A DNA stretch of 64,000 bases, from contig NZ_JBLYZJ010000010.1 in NCBI RefSeq assembly GCF_048551375.1, positions 1 to 64,000 of the forward strand. The letters are read 5' to 3'. Source of the stretch: Faucicola sp048551375 (GTDB taxonomy: Bacteria > Pseudomonadota > Gammaproteobacteria > Pseudomonadales > Moraxellaceae). Position numbers and translations under genes: made by a program. Shown one piece after another: positions 23,017 through 31,804 of the stretch; positions within the stretch are counted from its first letter, which is position 1; each line of letters begins with the position of its first letter. The notes below the pieces were generated by a model. That model made no database searches. It had not been told where the DNA came from and saw only the letters and a program-made list of their open reading frames with translations.

Positions 23017-23589
23017 CTAACCTGCCATCATACCCAAGGCATACACGCCATAGCCTGCCATCATCGCACCCACACCTTGCCATTGCCAGTTTTGTTTTAG
23101 CAAACGCTGACCTGCCAACAATCCGACAATGTGCAAAGCAATGGTTGTCAGCATAAAGCCAATGGCGTACAAGGTAAATACACCGCCTTGGGTCGCCTCT
23201 AGCCCATGAGCAAAGCCATGAGCCACGCCTGCTGACACAATCAAGGCAAATCCCAACGCTTGACGGACATTTGGTACGACCAACAGCCCTGCAAAAGCAA
23301 TCACACTACCTGCAATCAGCCCTTCTGTCCAACCAAATGCCGTACCTGTCAAATGACTAAACACCGCACCAACCAACAAGCTTGCCACAAATGCCAAAGG
23401 TGCAAGCCATTGACGCATACCTGTTAATGACTTAGATGCCCATAGCCCCACCGCCAACATCGCCAATAAATGGTCAAACCCAAAGGGATGTACCACGCCA
23501 TCCATAAAACTGCCATGCAAATGCCCTGTGTGGGCCTGTGCGAGCGGACTTAATGCCAATAGTGCCAATAAACAGCCAAATTTTTTCAT
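23017..23589 (-). CDS. hupE: HupE/UreJ family protein (putative nickel uptake)
   Basis: A 190-residue membrane protein with a cleavable signal peptide (KKFGCLLALLALSPLAQA) followed by the family motif HTGHLHG...HPFGFDHLLAMLAVG, then five or six hydrophobic helices including GVAHGFAHGLE. HupE proteins are thought to bring Ni2+ across the membrane. The start at 23589 is chosen for AGGA six bases upstream and because it opens directly on the signal peptide. Its place between hupL and hupC is unusual; in rhizobial clusters hupE follows hupD. Confidence 0.9.
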   Translation of the reverse strand: MKKFGCLLALLALSPLAQAHTGHLHGSFMDGVVHPFGFDHLLAMLAVGLWASKSLTGMRQWLAPLAFVASLLVGAVFSHLTGTAFGWTEGLIAGSVIAFAGLLVVPNVRQALGFALIVSAGVAHGFAHGLEATQGGVFTLYAIGFMLTTIALHIVGLLAGQRLLKQNWQWQGVGAMMAGYGVYALGMMAG

Positions 23590-23621
23590 GGTCATTCCTA
23601 TCATATCTAATAATTAAAAAC

Positions 23622-25475
23622 TTATCGCACTTGTACTTTTGCCATTTCTTGCCCATCTTCACTCATCACATGGGTCGAACACGCCAAACATGGGTCAAAT
23701 GAATGTAGGGTACGCAAAATTTCTAGCGGTTCTTCTGGGTTTGACATCGGTGTATTTAACAAACTCGCTTCAAACGCCCCAATCTGTCCTTTGGCATCAC
23801 GAGGGCTACCATTCCAAGTCGTTGGGACAACACATTGATAATTCTCAATTTTACCATCTTTGATTTTTATCCAATGCCCCAACATACCCCGAGGTGCTGC
23901 CACAGCCCCCACGCCTTTGGCTTCTTTTGGCCAAGTGCTTGGGTCCCATTTTTCGACATTGGCGGTGACGGTATCGCCATTTTTGATATTGGCAATAAGG
24001 GCGTTATAGTCATCCATCAGCATTTCAGAGCAATATTGCGATTCCAATGCTCGTGCAAGGGTGCGTCCAATGGTACTTGGTAGTAGTTGTTTAAGGGTCA
24101 AGTCAGTTTCTGGTAAACCCAATAATTTTGGCACGTCATGGTTAATCATTTGTGCCGAATAATCGACTTGTTCTTTGATACGTTGGCAATGCGGATTGCC
24201 TTTGGTGGCATGAACATAGCCCAAAATATAGCGTGGCAAAGGTCCAACTTCGACCGCATGACCTCGCCAACGTGGGGCTTTAATCCATGAATATTTGCCT
24301 GCTTCATCAATATTTTCAATATTGGTGCGTGTGCCTTTGGTATTTGCCCCTAGCTCAAATTTTGGCTCAGTCACGCCATCCCAAGGGTGCAAGCCTTTGT
24401 TTTCATCGGCATATTGATACCAACTGTGCGTCACAAACTCTTGCACTTGCTCTGGGTCACGAGGGTCGATTGGGTGGATTTCATCCCAATTACCATTCAA
24501 AATCACCCCACCGGGCATTTGCTGAGTGGTTGGGTCATAGGCGACTTTTTCATAAGTCCCATAATCCGCCACGTTTGTCGATGCCAAGCCACCGCCATAC
24601 AGCCAACCTGCTTGCTTATAAATCGTACCAATCGCCAATACGTCAGGCAGATAGACATTATTGTTAAAGTCAATCATCTCTTGGATACGGGCTTTGACAA
24701 AGTTTAGGCGTTCCATGTTAATGGGAGCTCCTGCCGCCAAGTCGCCATTCATATTAATGGCACAAGGCACGCCACCCACCAAATAATTGGGGTGCGGATT
24801 TTTACCACCAAAAATCGTATGCACTTTGACCCATTCTTTTTGTAAATCAAGGGCTTCCAAATAATGCGTCACCGCCATCAAATTGGCTTCTGGTGGCAAG
24901 GCATACGATTTATTGCCCCAATAACCATTCATAAACGGCCCTAATTGTCCGCTATCCACGAATTTTTTGAGGCGGTTCTGCACATCACGGAAATACCCTG
25001 CTGATGACAAAGGGTGTGAGGGCGATACCAACTGTTGTAATTCGGAGGTTTTTTTGGGGTCGGCTTTGAGGGCTGAAATCACATCCACCCAATCAAGGGC
25101 GTGTAAATGATAAAAATGCACCGCATGGTCATGGACTTGCAGGGTTTTTGCCATCATTTCACGAATCAAATGGGCGTTGGTTGGGATTTTGATATCCAAC
25201 GCATCTTCGACCGCACGCACCGAAGCCAAGGCGTGCGTTCCTGTACAGACCCCACAAATTCGCTCAACAAACGCCCACGCATCACGAGGGTCACGCCCTT
25301 TTAAAATCACTTCTAGCCCACGCCACATCGTGCCTGTGGATACGGCATTGCGGATAATGTTGTTGCTGTCCACATTGACTTCACAACGCATATAGCCTTC
25401 GATACGAGTCACTGGGTCAACAACAATTCGCCGTCCGCTATTGTCCAAATTAAACCCTTGTGTGGTAGTCGCCAT
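23622..25475 (-). CDS. hupL: Uptake [NiFe]-hydrogenase large subunit HupL
   Basis: A 617-residue catalytic subunit that binds the NiFe site and oxidises H2 in the periplasm after co-export with HupS. The proximal motif RICGVCTGTHALASVRAVED lies near residues 71-90 and the distal motif DPCLACSTHV near the C-terminus. Cleavage by HupD after that His would release VMSEDGQEMAKVQVR. The length fits group 1 membrane-bound hydrogenases. AGGAG precedes the ATG. The 138-bp gap from hupS includes a palindromic repeat. Confidence 0.97.
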   Translation of the reverse strand: MATTTQGFNLDNSGRRIVVDPVTRIEGYMRCEVNVDSNNIIRNAVSTGTMWRGLEVILKGRDPRDAWAFVERICGVCTGTHALASVRAVEDALDIKIPTNAHLIREMMAKTLQVHDHAVHFYHLHALDWVDVISALKADPKKTSELQQLVSPSHPLSSAGYFRDVQNRLKKFVDSGQLGPFMNGYWGNKSYALPPEANLMAVTHYLEALDLQKEWVKVHTIFGGKNPHPNYLVGGVPCAINMNGDLAAGAPINMERLNFVKARIQEMIDFNNNVYLPDVLAIGTIYKQAGWLYGGGLASTNVADYGTYEKVAYDPTTQQMPGGVILNGNWDEIHPIDPRDPEQVQEFVTHSWYQYADENKGLHPWDGVTEPKFELGANTKGTRTNIENIDEAGKYSWIKAPRWRGHAVEVGPLPRYILGYVHATKGNPHCQRIKEQVDYSAQMINHDVPKLLGLPETDLTLKQLLPSTIGRTLARALESQYCSEMLMDDYNALIANIKNGDTVTANVEKWDPSTWPKEAKGVGAVAAPRGMLGHWIKIKDGKIENYQCVVPTTWNGSPRDAKGQIGAFEASLLNTPMSNPEEPLEILRTLHSFDPCLACSTHVMSEDGQEMAKVQVR

Positions 25476-25564
25476 GCTTGCTCCTAAATGTTTATCATTG
25501 TACCAATGTTAAGAATTATGGGTATTTTTCGTAAATTAAATTAGAAATCATATTTTGCTGTTTT

Positions 25565-25587
25565 GGGCGTATTCAATACGCCCCTAC
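25565..25587. repeat. Short palindrome GGGCGTATT-type between hupS and hupL
   Basis: GGGCGTATTCAATACGCCCC is an exact copy of the palindrome at 22100-22119. Its position between the structural genes means it will form an mRNA hairpin in the hupSL transcript. Confidence 0.75.
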
Positions 25588-25613
25588 AAAAGTTCTAATT
25601 TAAACAACGATAA

Positions 25614-26777
25614 TTACGTCTTATCCACAACTTGTTGATTATCCACCGTGGTCACGGTCGTTTCGGTTGTGGTTTGTGTGACAGTGGTCGTGGGTGCGAC
25701 TGCGGTCGGTGCGGTGGGTTTTTTATTCGAGGAGGCTTTTTTGAGCATCGACATGGCAGCATGGGCAGCAATGGCAGCCCCAGCGACAACGGCAGCCGTA
25801 CCGCCAATTTTATCGGCATTCGCCTCTACCCCAAACGCAGGAATGTTGGTCAGACGGTTATAGAATGAGCCTTTATCCCAAAATCCTTCTTCAGAACAGC
25901 CAATACAGCCATGCCCTGCACGAATTGGGAAACTCGTGCCTGCATTCCATTGAATCGTTGAACAAGCATTATAGGTGGTCGGGCCTTTACAACCCATTTT
26001 ATATAAACAAAAGCCTTTGCGAGCCGATTCATCATCCCACGCCTCGACAAACTGCCCTGCATCAAAATGCGGACGGCGATAGCATTTATCGTGAATACGT
26101 TGGCTATAAAACATTTTTGGGCGACCTTGGCGGTCAAGCTCTGGCATGGCATCAAAGGTCAGCATATAAGTAATGACCCCAGTCATCACCTCGGCAATCG
26201 GTGGGCAACCTGGGACTTTGATAATGGGCTTGTCGGTGATGACTTTATGAATGGGCGTGGCTTGGGTGGGGTTGGGTTTGGCAGATTGTACACAGCCCCA
26301 TGACGCACATGACCCCCACGCAATAATAGCTTTGGCATCTTTGGCAACGTGCTTGAGCTTTTCGACAAATGGCTTGCCCGACTGGATGCTAAACATGCCA
26401 TCTTCATTTAATGGTGGATTGCCTTCCACTGCCAAAATATAATTGCCTTTATATTTAGTCATGATTTCATCTAAAATCGCCTCGGCTTGATGCCCTGCGG
26501 ATGCCATCAATGTATCATCATAATCCAATGAAATCATGGACAAAACCACATCTTTGACCAATGGGTGAGCCGCACGAATAAAGGACTCCGAACAGCAAGT
26601 ACATTCAAGCCCATGAAGCCATAGCACAGGAATACGAGGCTTGGTTTCCATCGCTTTGGCAATGGTTTCGGCATGAGCAGGACTCAGCCCTAACGCTGCA
26701 GTCGTCAACGAACAAAACTTCAAAAAACTGCGTCTTGAAATACCTTGACGCTTCATCACTTCATAAAAAGTTTCCAT
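25614..26777 (-). CDS. hupS: Uptake [NiFe]-hydrogenase small subunit HupS, oxygen-tolerant type
   Basis: A 387-residue iron-sulfur subunit. A Tat signal (SRRSFLKF, residues 14-21, then a hydrophobic stretch to AHA near 36) marks export. The proximal cluster motif is LECTCCSESF with Cys59, Cys61 and Cys62, and the later motif is GSCASWGCVQ. The additional Cys61 and the Cys after SWG are the two supernumerary cysteines of the 4Fe-3S proximal cluster of oxygen-tolerant membrane-bound hydrogenases. CYRRPHFDAG and GCIGCSEEGFWD serve the other clusters. A C-terminal helix (TAAVVAGAAIAAHAAMSML) anchors it near HupC. The last 30 residues are an unusual Thr/Val-rich tail. Confidence 0.97.
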   Translation of the reverse strand: METFYEVMKRQGISRRSFLKFCSLTTAALGLSPAHAETIAKAMETKPRIPVLWLHGLECTCCSESFIRAAHPLVKDVVLSMISLDYDDTLMASAGHQAEAILDEIMTKYKGNYILAVEGNPPLNEDGMFSIQSGKPFVEKLKHVAKDAKAIIAWGSCASWGCVQSAKPNPTQATPIHKVITDKPIIKVPGCPPIAEVMTGVITYMLTFDAMPELDRQGRPKMFYSQRIHDKCYRRPHFDAGQFVEAWDDESARKGFCLYKMGCKGPTTYNACSTIQWNAGTSFPIRAGHGCIGCSEEGFWDKGSFYNRLTNIPAFGVEANADKIGGTAAVVAGAAIAAHAAMSMLKKASSNKKPTAPTAVAPTTTVTQTTTETTVTTVDNQQVVDKT

Positions 26778-26804
26778 TCACTCACTCCATTACCAAATGC
26801 GAAT

Positions 26805-26833
26805 GCTTATCATTAAAATATATAACTTGTCAA
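26805..26833 (-). promoter_or_regulatory. Candidate hupS promoter
   Basis: On the minus strand a perfect TTGACA (26828-26833) is followed at 16-17 bp by GATAAG/ATAAGC (26805-26811), about 30-50 bases before the hupS start. This would let hupSLEC and downstream genes be transcribed independently of hypF. No clear FNR or NtrC-type site was found here. Confidence 0.4.
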
Positions 26834-26906
26834 ATTAATATTACATTATATAACATTATGATTACAATGGCACAATGATACGGAGATTTTTATTGTCACT
26901 GAATTA

Positions 26907-29477
26907 TCATAATTGCTGACTTGCCACCGCTAACTGCCCCAACGCAATACCGCCATCACCAGTCGGCACTTGCTGATGAGCGTATGCTTCAAAGCCCAAT
27001 TGTTGCAAATGCTGTAGCGTATTTGATAATAAAAACCCATTGCTAAACACACCCCCCGATAACACCACCTGCCGAACACCGACTTGAGTTTGAATGGCTT
27101 GGCAAACCATCCCCACAGCTCGCACCACCGCAGAATGAAATTTATGGCTAATCACCGCCACCGATTGTTGTGCCATAATGTCCGCCACCATTGCCACAAT
27201 CACAGGGCGATAATCCAACATCAATGGGACAAAATTATCATCAGAATGTTGACGTACTAATTCAAATTCATACCCTTCAAGCAAAGGCAATGCGAATTGT
27301 GACGGCTCAAATTGACTATTATCAAGCTCGTTATTGTCAAACTTTCTATTATCAAGCTGTTTATTATAAAGCAAGGCATCTTCAAGCATCATCGGTGCTT
27401 GAGCCTCATACTGGCTATAACGACACAGCCCCAATAAAGCAGATACCCCATCAAATAACCGCCCCATACTGGTCGTGGCAAAGGTATTGAGGTTTTTATT
27501 CAGCATTTGGGTAAAAATCGTGCGTTCGGTAGTCGTGAGCATTGCTAAACTGGGAATCTTGTCAATGCAATCCCCCAGTTGTGCCTCATAAACCAAGCCA
27601 AATGCCGTGCGAATCGGTTCATGTACCGCCTTATCACCACCAATCAACGGCAGTGAGGCAAGGTGAGCCACTCGCTTGACTGAGCGATAATCCCCCAATA
27701 AAAACTCGCCACCCCACAATTCACCATCAGCAATATTAGGCTCAACCGTACCTGTATCATCACAGCCACCAAACCCTAACCCATCAAAAATCACGCCCAA
27801 TGTCTGCCCTGTCAGTTGATTGTCCGCCATACAGCTTGCCATATGAGCGTGGTGGTGTTGCACCTTTATTACGTTAGCCTCATTGGGAAAATTGGCACTG
27901 GGAAAGTTAGCACTGGGAAAATCAGCATTGGCAAAGTCCGCTTGAGAAATTGGCGAAAAATTGCCGATATTTTTGCCAAATTCAGGATGAGCATCAACCA
28001 CCGCCACGTTAGGACGCACCGCATACAATCCCATTAAATGACGCAATACTTGATGCTGTGAGTCCACATTGGCAGGACTATCCAAATCCCCAATATGTTG
28101 GCTAATATAGGCTTGTGAGCCTTGCAAAAAACCCACGGTATTTTTGAGCTGACTGCCATACGCCACCATCACCAAATCTGACCTTAATGGCAAAAAATCC
28201 AATGTCACAGGATAAGGGGCATAGCCTCGCCCTTTGCGTAGCCACACAGCCACAGACAATGAATTTGGCAAGGTGATACACCGCATCACCGAATCATCCA
28301 CTCGCATGACGATATCTCGGTCATTAAGTAACCACCCATCCGCCACGCCAGCCAATCGCTGTATCGCCTCAGTATTATCAAATTCAATCGGATAGCCTGC
28401 CACATTCCCACTGGTCATCACCAAGGCTGTCAAACCATCCTCTAGCAACAACTCATGCAAGGGTGCAGACGGTAACATCACGCCAATTGAGGCTTGATGC
28501 GGTGCGACTGATTGGGCAATCAATTTGGTAGTCGGCTCAACAATTGAATCAACGGTCAGTTCAGCCGATTGAGCCACACACGACTCAAACGTCATCGCCC
28601 CACGCTTATTTAACAACACGATTGGGCGACCTGTGGCGGTCAAATGTTCTGCCTCTATCGGTGAAACATGGGCAATTTGGCGAACGTTATCAAGATTTTT
28701 TAACAAGATTGCCAATGGCTTGTGAGGGCGATTTTTACGCTCACGCAGGCGTTTAACGGCTTGCTCATTGGTCGCATCCACTGCCAAATGAAACCCACCC
28801 ACGCTTTTGATTGCCACGATATCACCATTTTTAAGGGCTTCTCGGCAACGCTGAATCGCAGGCTCTGCGGTCAAACTCACCTCACCATCACGATACCAAA
28901 ACACATGACAGCCACAATCTGGACAAGCAATCGGTTGGGCATGGTATCGCCTTGAGTTAGGGTCATGGTACTCCGCCCAACACGCCTCACACATGACAAA
29001 CTTCGCCATGCTGGTATGCTCACGGTCATACGGTAAGTGATGAATAATCGAAAAGCGAGGCCCGCATTCGGTACAATTGATAAACGGATAACCAAAACGG
29101 CGGTCATTGGGGTCATGTAGCTCTGCCAAACACGCCTCACATACATGGGCATCGACAGGCACGAACGTCTGAGAATCATCGACTGACACAAAAGTTTGGT
29201 CAGTCGCCATAATTTGAAAGTCATCAAATGATTGGGATGGGGGTGGTAGTTGGCTTACGCTCACAGACACAATTTTGGCTAATGGTGGTGGTCGTTGTTG
29301 TAGGGTCTGTAAAAATGCTTGTAAATCAGCATCTTGTGCTTGCACAGTGACTAGCACCCCTGCCAAATCGTTCTTTACCCAACCCACTAGCCCAAATTGT
29401 TTTGCCAACGTATAAATGAATGGACGAAAGCCCACGCCTTGTACTTGACCTGTGATACGAATTTGCCAAACACGCAT
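26907..29477 (-). CDS. hypF: Carbamoyltransferase HypF
   Basis: An 856-residue enzyme that makes the carbamoyl-adenylate and passes it to HypE. Domains in order are: acylphosphatase (1-90, GQVQGVGFRPFIYTLA); two zinc fingers (CEACLAELHDP...CTECGPRFS and CEACWAEYHDP...CPDCG, about 110-190); a YrdC-like domain (about 200-390, SVGGFHLAVDA); and a Kae1-like carbamoyltransferase domain (VQHHHAHMASC, VIFDGLGFG, VLSGGVFSN). Two Asn/Asp/Phe-rich repeat insertions lie at about 520-545 and 710-735. It starts 12 bp after a crotonase gene on the same strand and may share its transcript. Confidence 0.95.
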   Translation of the reverse strand: MRVWQIRITGQVQGVGFRPFIYTLAKQFGLVGWVKNDLAGVLVTVQAQDADLQAFLQTLQQRPPPLAKIVSVSVSQLPPPSQSFDDFQIMATDQTFVSVDDSQTFVPVDAHVCEACLAELHDPNDRRFGYPFINCTECGPRFSIIHHLPYDREHTSMAKFVMCEACWAEYHDPNSRRYHAQPIACPDCGCHVFWYRDGEVSLTAEPAIQRCREALKNGDIVAIKSVGGFHLAVDATNEQAVKRLRERKNRPHKPLAILLKNLDNVRQIAHVSPIEAEHLTATGRPIVLLNKRGAMTFESCVAQSAELTVDSIVEPTTKLIAQSVAPHQASIGVMLPSAPLHELLLEDGLTALVMTSGNVAGYPIEFDNTEAIQRLAGVADGWLLNDRDIVMRVDDSVMRCITLPNSLSVAVWLRKGRGYAPYPVTLDFLPLRSDLVMVAYGSQLKNTVGFLQGSQAYISQHIGDLDSPANVDSQHQVLRHLMGLYAVRPNVAVVDAHPEFGKNIGNFSPISQADFANADFPSANFPSANFPNEANVIKVQHHHAHMASCMADNQLTGQTLGVIFDGLGFGGCDDTGTVEPNIADGELWGGEFLLGDYRSVKRVAHLASLPLIGGDKAVHEPIRTAFGLVYEAQLGDCIDKIPSLAMLTTTERTIFTQMLNKNLNTFATTSMGRLFDGVSALLGLCRYSQYEAQAPMMLEDALLYNKQLDNRKFDNNELDNSQFEPSQFALPLLEGYEFELVRQHSDDNFVPLMLDYRPVIVAMVADIMAQQSVAVISHKFHSAVVRAVGMVCQAIQTQVGVRQVVLSGGVFSNGFLLSNTLQHLQQLGFEAYAHQQVPTGDGGIALGQLAVASQQL

Positions 29478-29489
29478 GATAAATTGATA

Positions 29490-30302
29490 TTATTTGCCTG
29501 TAAACTTCGCAAGGCGTTTTTGCATAAATGCCGTTACGCCTTCTTTGAAGTCTTCGGTTAATGCCATTTGCATTTGATAAATCACTTCTTGGTCAAGGGC
29601 AATATCCAGTCCTGCAAATGCCACTTGATTGATAGATTGCTTCATTGCTGACAGGGCTAGACTTGGCAAACCAGTCAAACGGTCAGTGATTTTTTTCACT
29701 GCATTATCAAGCTCATCCATTGGCACGATGGCATTCGCCAACCCCAAATCTTGGGCTTTTTGGGCGTCAATTTGTTCACCCAACATCACCAGTTCAGTCG
29801 CTTTGGCGACCCCAACCAACTGGCTCAATAGATAAATACCGCCTGCATCTGGTACAAGTCCAATATTGACAAAGGCTTGGACAAACTTGGCATTGTCGCT
29901 TGCCACTCGAAAATCACACGCCAACGCAATGTTCATCCCTGCCCCAGCACACGCCCCATTGATACGAGCGATGATGGGTTTGCTGATTTTGCGAATCAAA
30001 CGAGTGACATCGCCCACGCCTGAGGTGAGGTTTTTTGCCATGTTTAGCACGGCTTCACGGCTCTCGGTACTGCCGAGCATTTCACGGATATCACCGCCAC
30101 TACTAAAACCCTTGCCCGCCCCTGTCAATACGATGACTTTGGCTTCGCTGTCATAGTCAGCATGGCGTAGGGCTTGGTAAAGTTCGGCTTTCATCACGCT
30201 GTCGAGGGCGTTAAGTGAAGCTGGGTCGTTGAGAGTGATGGTGGCAACACCGTCAGCAACTTGGTAAATGACTTTTTGGTAAGTGGGGGTAGTGTTTGAC
30301 AT
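29490..30302 (-). CDS. Enoyl-CoA hydratase/isomerase family protein (crotonase)
   Basis: A 270-residue crotonase-fold enzyme of acyl-CoA metabolism. Oxyanion-hole segments are GKGFSSGGDIREML and NGACAGAGMNIALACDFRVA; VGLVPDAGGIYLLSQLVG carries the usual acidic position (Asp here). The start at 30302 has AAAGGA upstream; a longer frame adds a segment without a ribosome site. The exact substrate is unclear (similar to PaaG/enoyl-CoA hydratase-like proteins). It sits between the toxin-antitoxin pair and hypF, all on one strand. Confidence 0.88.
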   Translation of the reverse strand: MSNTTPTYQKVIYQVADGVATITLNDPASLNALDSVMKAELYQALRHADYDSEAKVIVLTGAGKGFSSGGDIREMLGSTESREAVLNMAKNLTSGVGDVTRLIRKISKPIIARINGACAGAGMNIALACDFRVASDNAKFVQAFVNIGLVPDAGGIYLLSQLVGVAKATELVMLGEQIDAQKAQDLGLANAIVPMDELDNAVKKITDRLTGLPSLALSAMKQSINQVAFAGLDIALDQEVIYQMQMALTEDFKEGVTAFMQKRLAKFTGK

Positions 30303-30342
30303 GATAGTTCCTTTGTTGAATGCTTCTATTGAATGTTTCAAA

Positions 30343-30756
30343 CTATAGATTAGGGTTAGTGGCAAGTAAGACTGTGCCTAATTGATTGGATTTATTGATA
30401 AATTTTTTATCAAAGGTATAAAAATGCTGACTTTGGCTAGATTTTAACAAATGCAACGCATCCGCAAAGTCCATGCCCTGTAAATAATAGTCACAAGCTT
30501 GTTTCACGATATCTATATTTTCAATCGTAAAATGCTTAAACCTTAACAAAGTTTGCAAACAATCACCCACTTCTTCCCTTGTCATTTTATAGACCCTATC
30601 CAATATCCAAACCAACTCCAAGATAATGGTAATAGGAATAAAACTGGGCTGTAATATTAATTGGCTTGCAATTTCTTGCTGTTGTAGCGTAGTTTCATCA
30701 TCATCAGGGAAAGTAACAAAAAATCGTACCAAAACATTGGTATCCAATGTGTTCAT
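30343..30756 (-). CDS. PIN-domain toxin, VapC type
   Basis: A 137-residue PIN-domain RNase. The acidic active-site set is visible: Asp in LDTNVLV (residue 5), Glu in IILELVWIL, Asp in MDFADALHL and Asp in FYTFDKKF. VapC toxins cleave RNA, often initiator tRNA. The gene starts 13 bp after the AbrB-type antitoxin with a GAAGGAT site, the standard antitoxin-toxin order. Confidence 0.88.
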   Translation of the reverse strand: MNTLDTNVLVRFFVTFPDDDETTLQQQEIASQLILQPSFIPITIILELVWILDRVYKMTREEVGDCLQTLLRFKHFTIENIDIVKQACDYYLQGMDFADALHLLKSSQSQHFYTFDKKFINKSNQLGTVLLATNPNL

Positions 30757-30769
30757 TATTTATCCTTCC

Positions 30770-31069
30770 CTAGGGGCTTTCATCAAATAAGGTGACGTAA
30801 TCCGCAACATCAATGTCAGCGAAATGTTGATTTGGCATATTTTCTGCTTTTACTTTAATCATTCCTGCGGATTGTTCAATAAGTTTTTTGGTTTCTTCAT
30901 CAAGTACAAAATCCTTATTATTTGACCATTCGACTTGTTTTGGCTCAATAATCAGATGTTTCGCAGAGGTATTAATTTCTAATGTATCGCCTTTTTTTAG
31001 CCCAAATAATTGCAAAATACTGGGTGGGATTTGGACAAATCCATTGTCCAACATGGTTAATGTCGTCAT
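30770..31069 (-). CDS. AbrB/MazE-fold antitoxin, VapB type
   Basis: A 99-residue protein whose first 45 residues have the swapped-hairpin AbrB/MazE pattern (GFVQIPPSILQLFGLKKGDTL). An acidic C-terminal half probably neutralises the PIN toxin encoded 13 bp downstream. The start at 31069 is preferred because homologous domains begin there; about 25 codons upstream remain open but add no domain. Confidence 0.82.
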   Translation of the reverse strand: MTTLTMLDNGFVQIPPSILQLFGLKKGDTLEINTSAKHLIIEPKQVEWSNNKDFVLDEETKKLIEQSAGMIKVKAENMPNQHFADIDVADYVTLFDESP

Positions 31070-31160
31070 TGTTCTTACCTTTTGACAAGATTTGAGGGTT
31101 ATCTTAGCATATTTTTGGCAAAGCATTTTAGCCTCACAAGTCAAATTGTTATTTTTATAA

Positions 31161-31180
31161 ATTTCAGTATTGACAGAAAT
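31161..31180. promoter_or_regulatory. Palindromic operator 1 of the GbsR cluster
   Basis: ATTTCAGT-ATTG-ACAGAAAT is a near-perfect palindrome (one arm mismatch). It ends 16 bp before TATAAT at 31197-31202, so it overlaps the -35 region of the promoter in front of the gbsR-like gene. It is almost the same as 33744-33763, and related to 32232-32251. Confidence 0.6.
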
Positions 31181-31221
31181 AATTAAAATAGTAAACTATA
31201 ATAATTGAATCTACTTCTTAA

Positions 31222-31244
31222 AAGGTGCGTATAACGCACCCTAC
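31222..31244. repeat. Half unit of the GGTGCGT palindromic repeat
   Basis: AAGGTGCGTATAACGCACC is followed by CTAC, a single-hairpin version of the double-hairpin repeats found at 33626, 45865 and 52593. It lies in the leader of the gbsR-like gene. Confidence 0.65.
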
Positions 31245-31275
31245 AAATGCTTGTAAAACTTAAATAGGGGCAAAT

Positions 31276-31794
31276 ATGAAACTTAATCCAACGACCGAAA
31301 AATTCGTCCTTCACTGGGGTGAAATGGGCAGTAAATGGGGCGTAAACCGCACGGTTGCCCAAATCCATGCCCTACTCTATCTCGTTGGTAAGCCGATGAA
31401 TGCCGAAGAAATCCAAGAAACACTGGGCGTGGCTCGCTCGAATGTGAGTAACAGTATCAAAGAGTTGCAAATGCTAAACCTCGTGCAAACCGTGCATACA
31501 ATGGGCGATAGACGAGATTACTTCACCACCAGTACCGATGTGTGGGAATTGGCAAAGGTGATTGTGGAAGAACGCTACCGCCGTGAGCTTGCCCCAACGG
31601 TGACATTCTTGCAGGAATTGATGGAAACCCCAGAGTTTCAGCAGGAAAATAAAGAAGTACAACAACGCATTAAAGATACCCATAATTTTGTGGATACGCT
31701 GACCAGTTGGGCGAATGAGATGCTAAAACTTTCGACTGGCACACTAAATCGGATTTTGAAACTTGGGGCGACAATTCAGAAGTTTTTAAAATAG
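31276..31794 (+). CDS. GbsR/MarR-type transcriptional regulator
   Basis: A 172-residue winged-helix regulator. The GbsR-family start EKFVLHWGEMGSKWGVNRTV is clear, followed by the DNA-binding region EEIQETLGVARSNVSNSIKEL and the wing MGDRRDYFTT (about residues 50-85). The C-terminal half is helical. It heads a same-strand run of nine genes. A 20-bp palindrome lies on its own promoter and before two downstream units, so it is the best candidate for their shared repressor. The ligand is unknown. Confidence 0.88.
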   Translation: MKLNPTTEKFVLHWGEMGSKWGVNRTVAQIHALLYLVGKPMNAEEIQETLGVARSNVSNSIKELQMLNLVQTVHTMGDRRDYFTTSTDVWELAKVIVEERYRRELAPTVTFLQELMETPEFQQENKEVQQRIKDTHNFVDTLTSWANEMLKLSTGTLNRILKLGATIQKFLK

Positions 31795-31804
31795 GTATGA
31801 TGTG

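Noticed and set aside
26780..26830. A Fur-like half-site (TTATCATT) before hupS
   Set aside because: Only one arm is present and the spacing to the second arm is wrong; I kept only the sigma-70 promoter reading.
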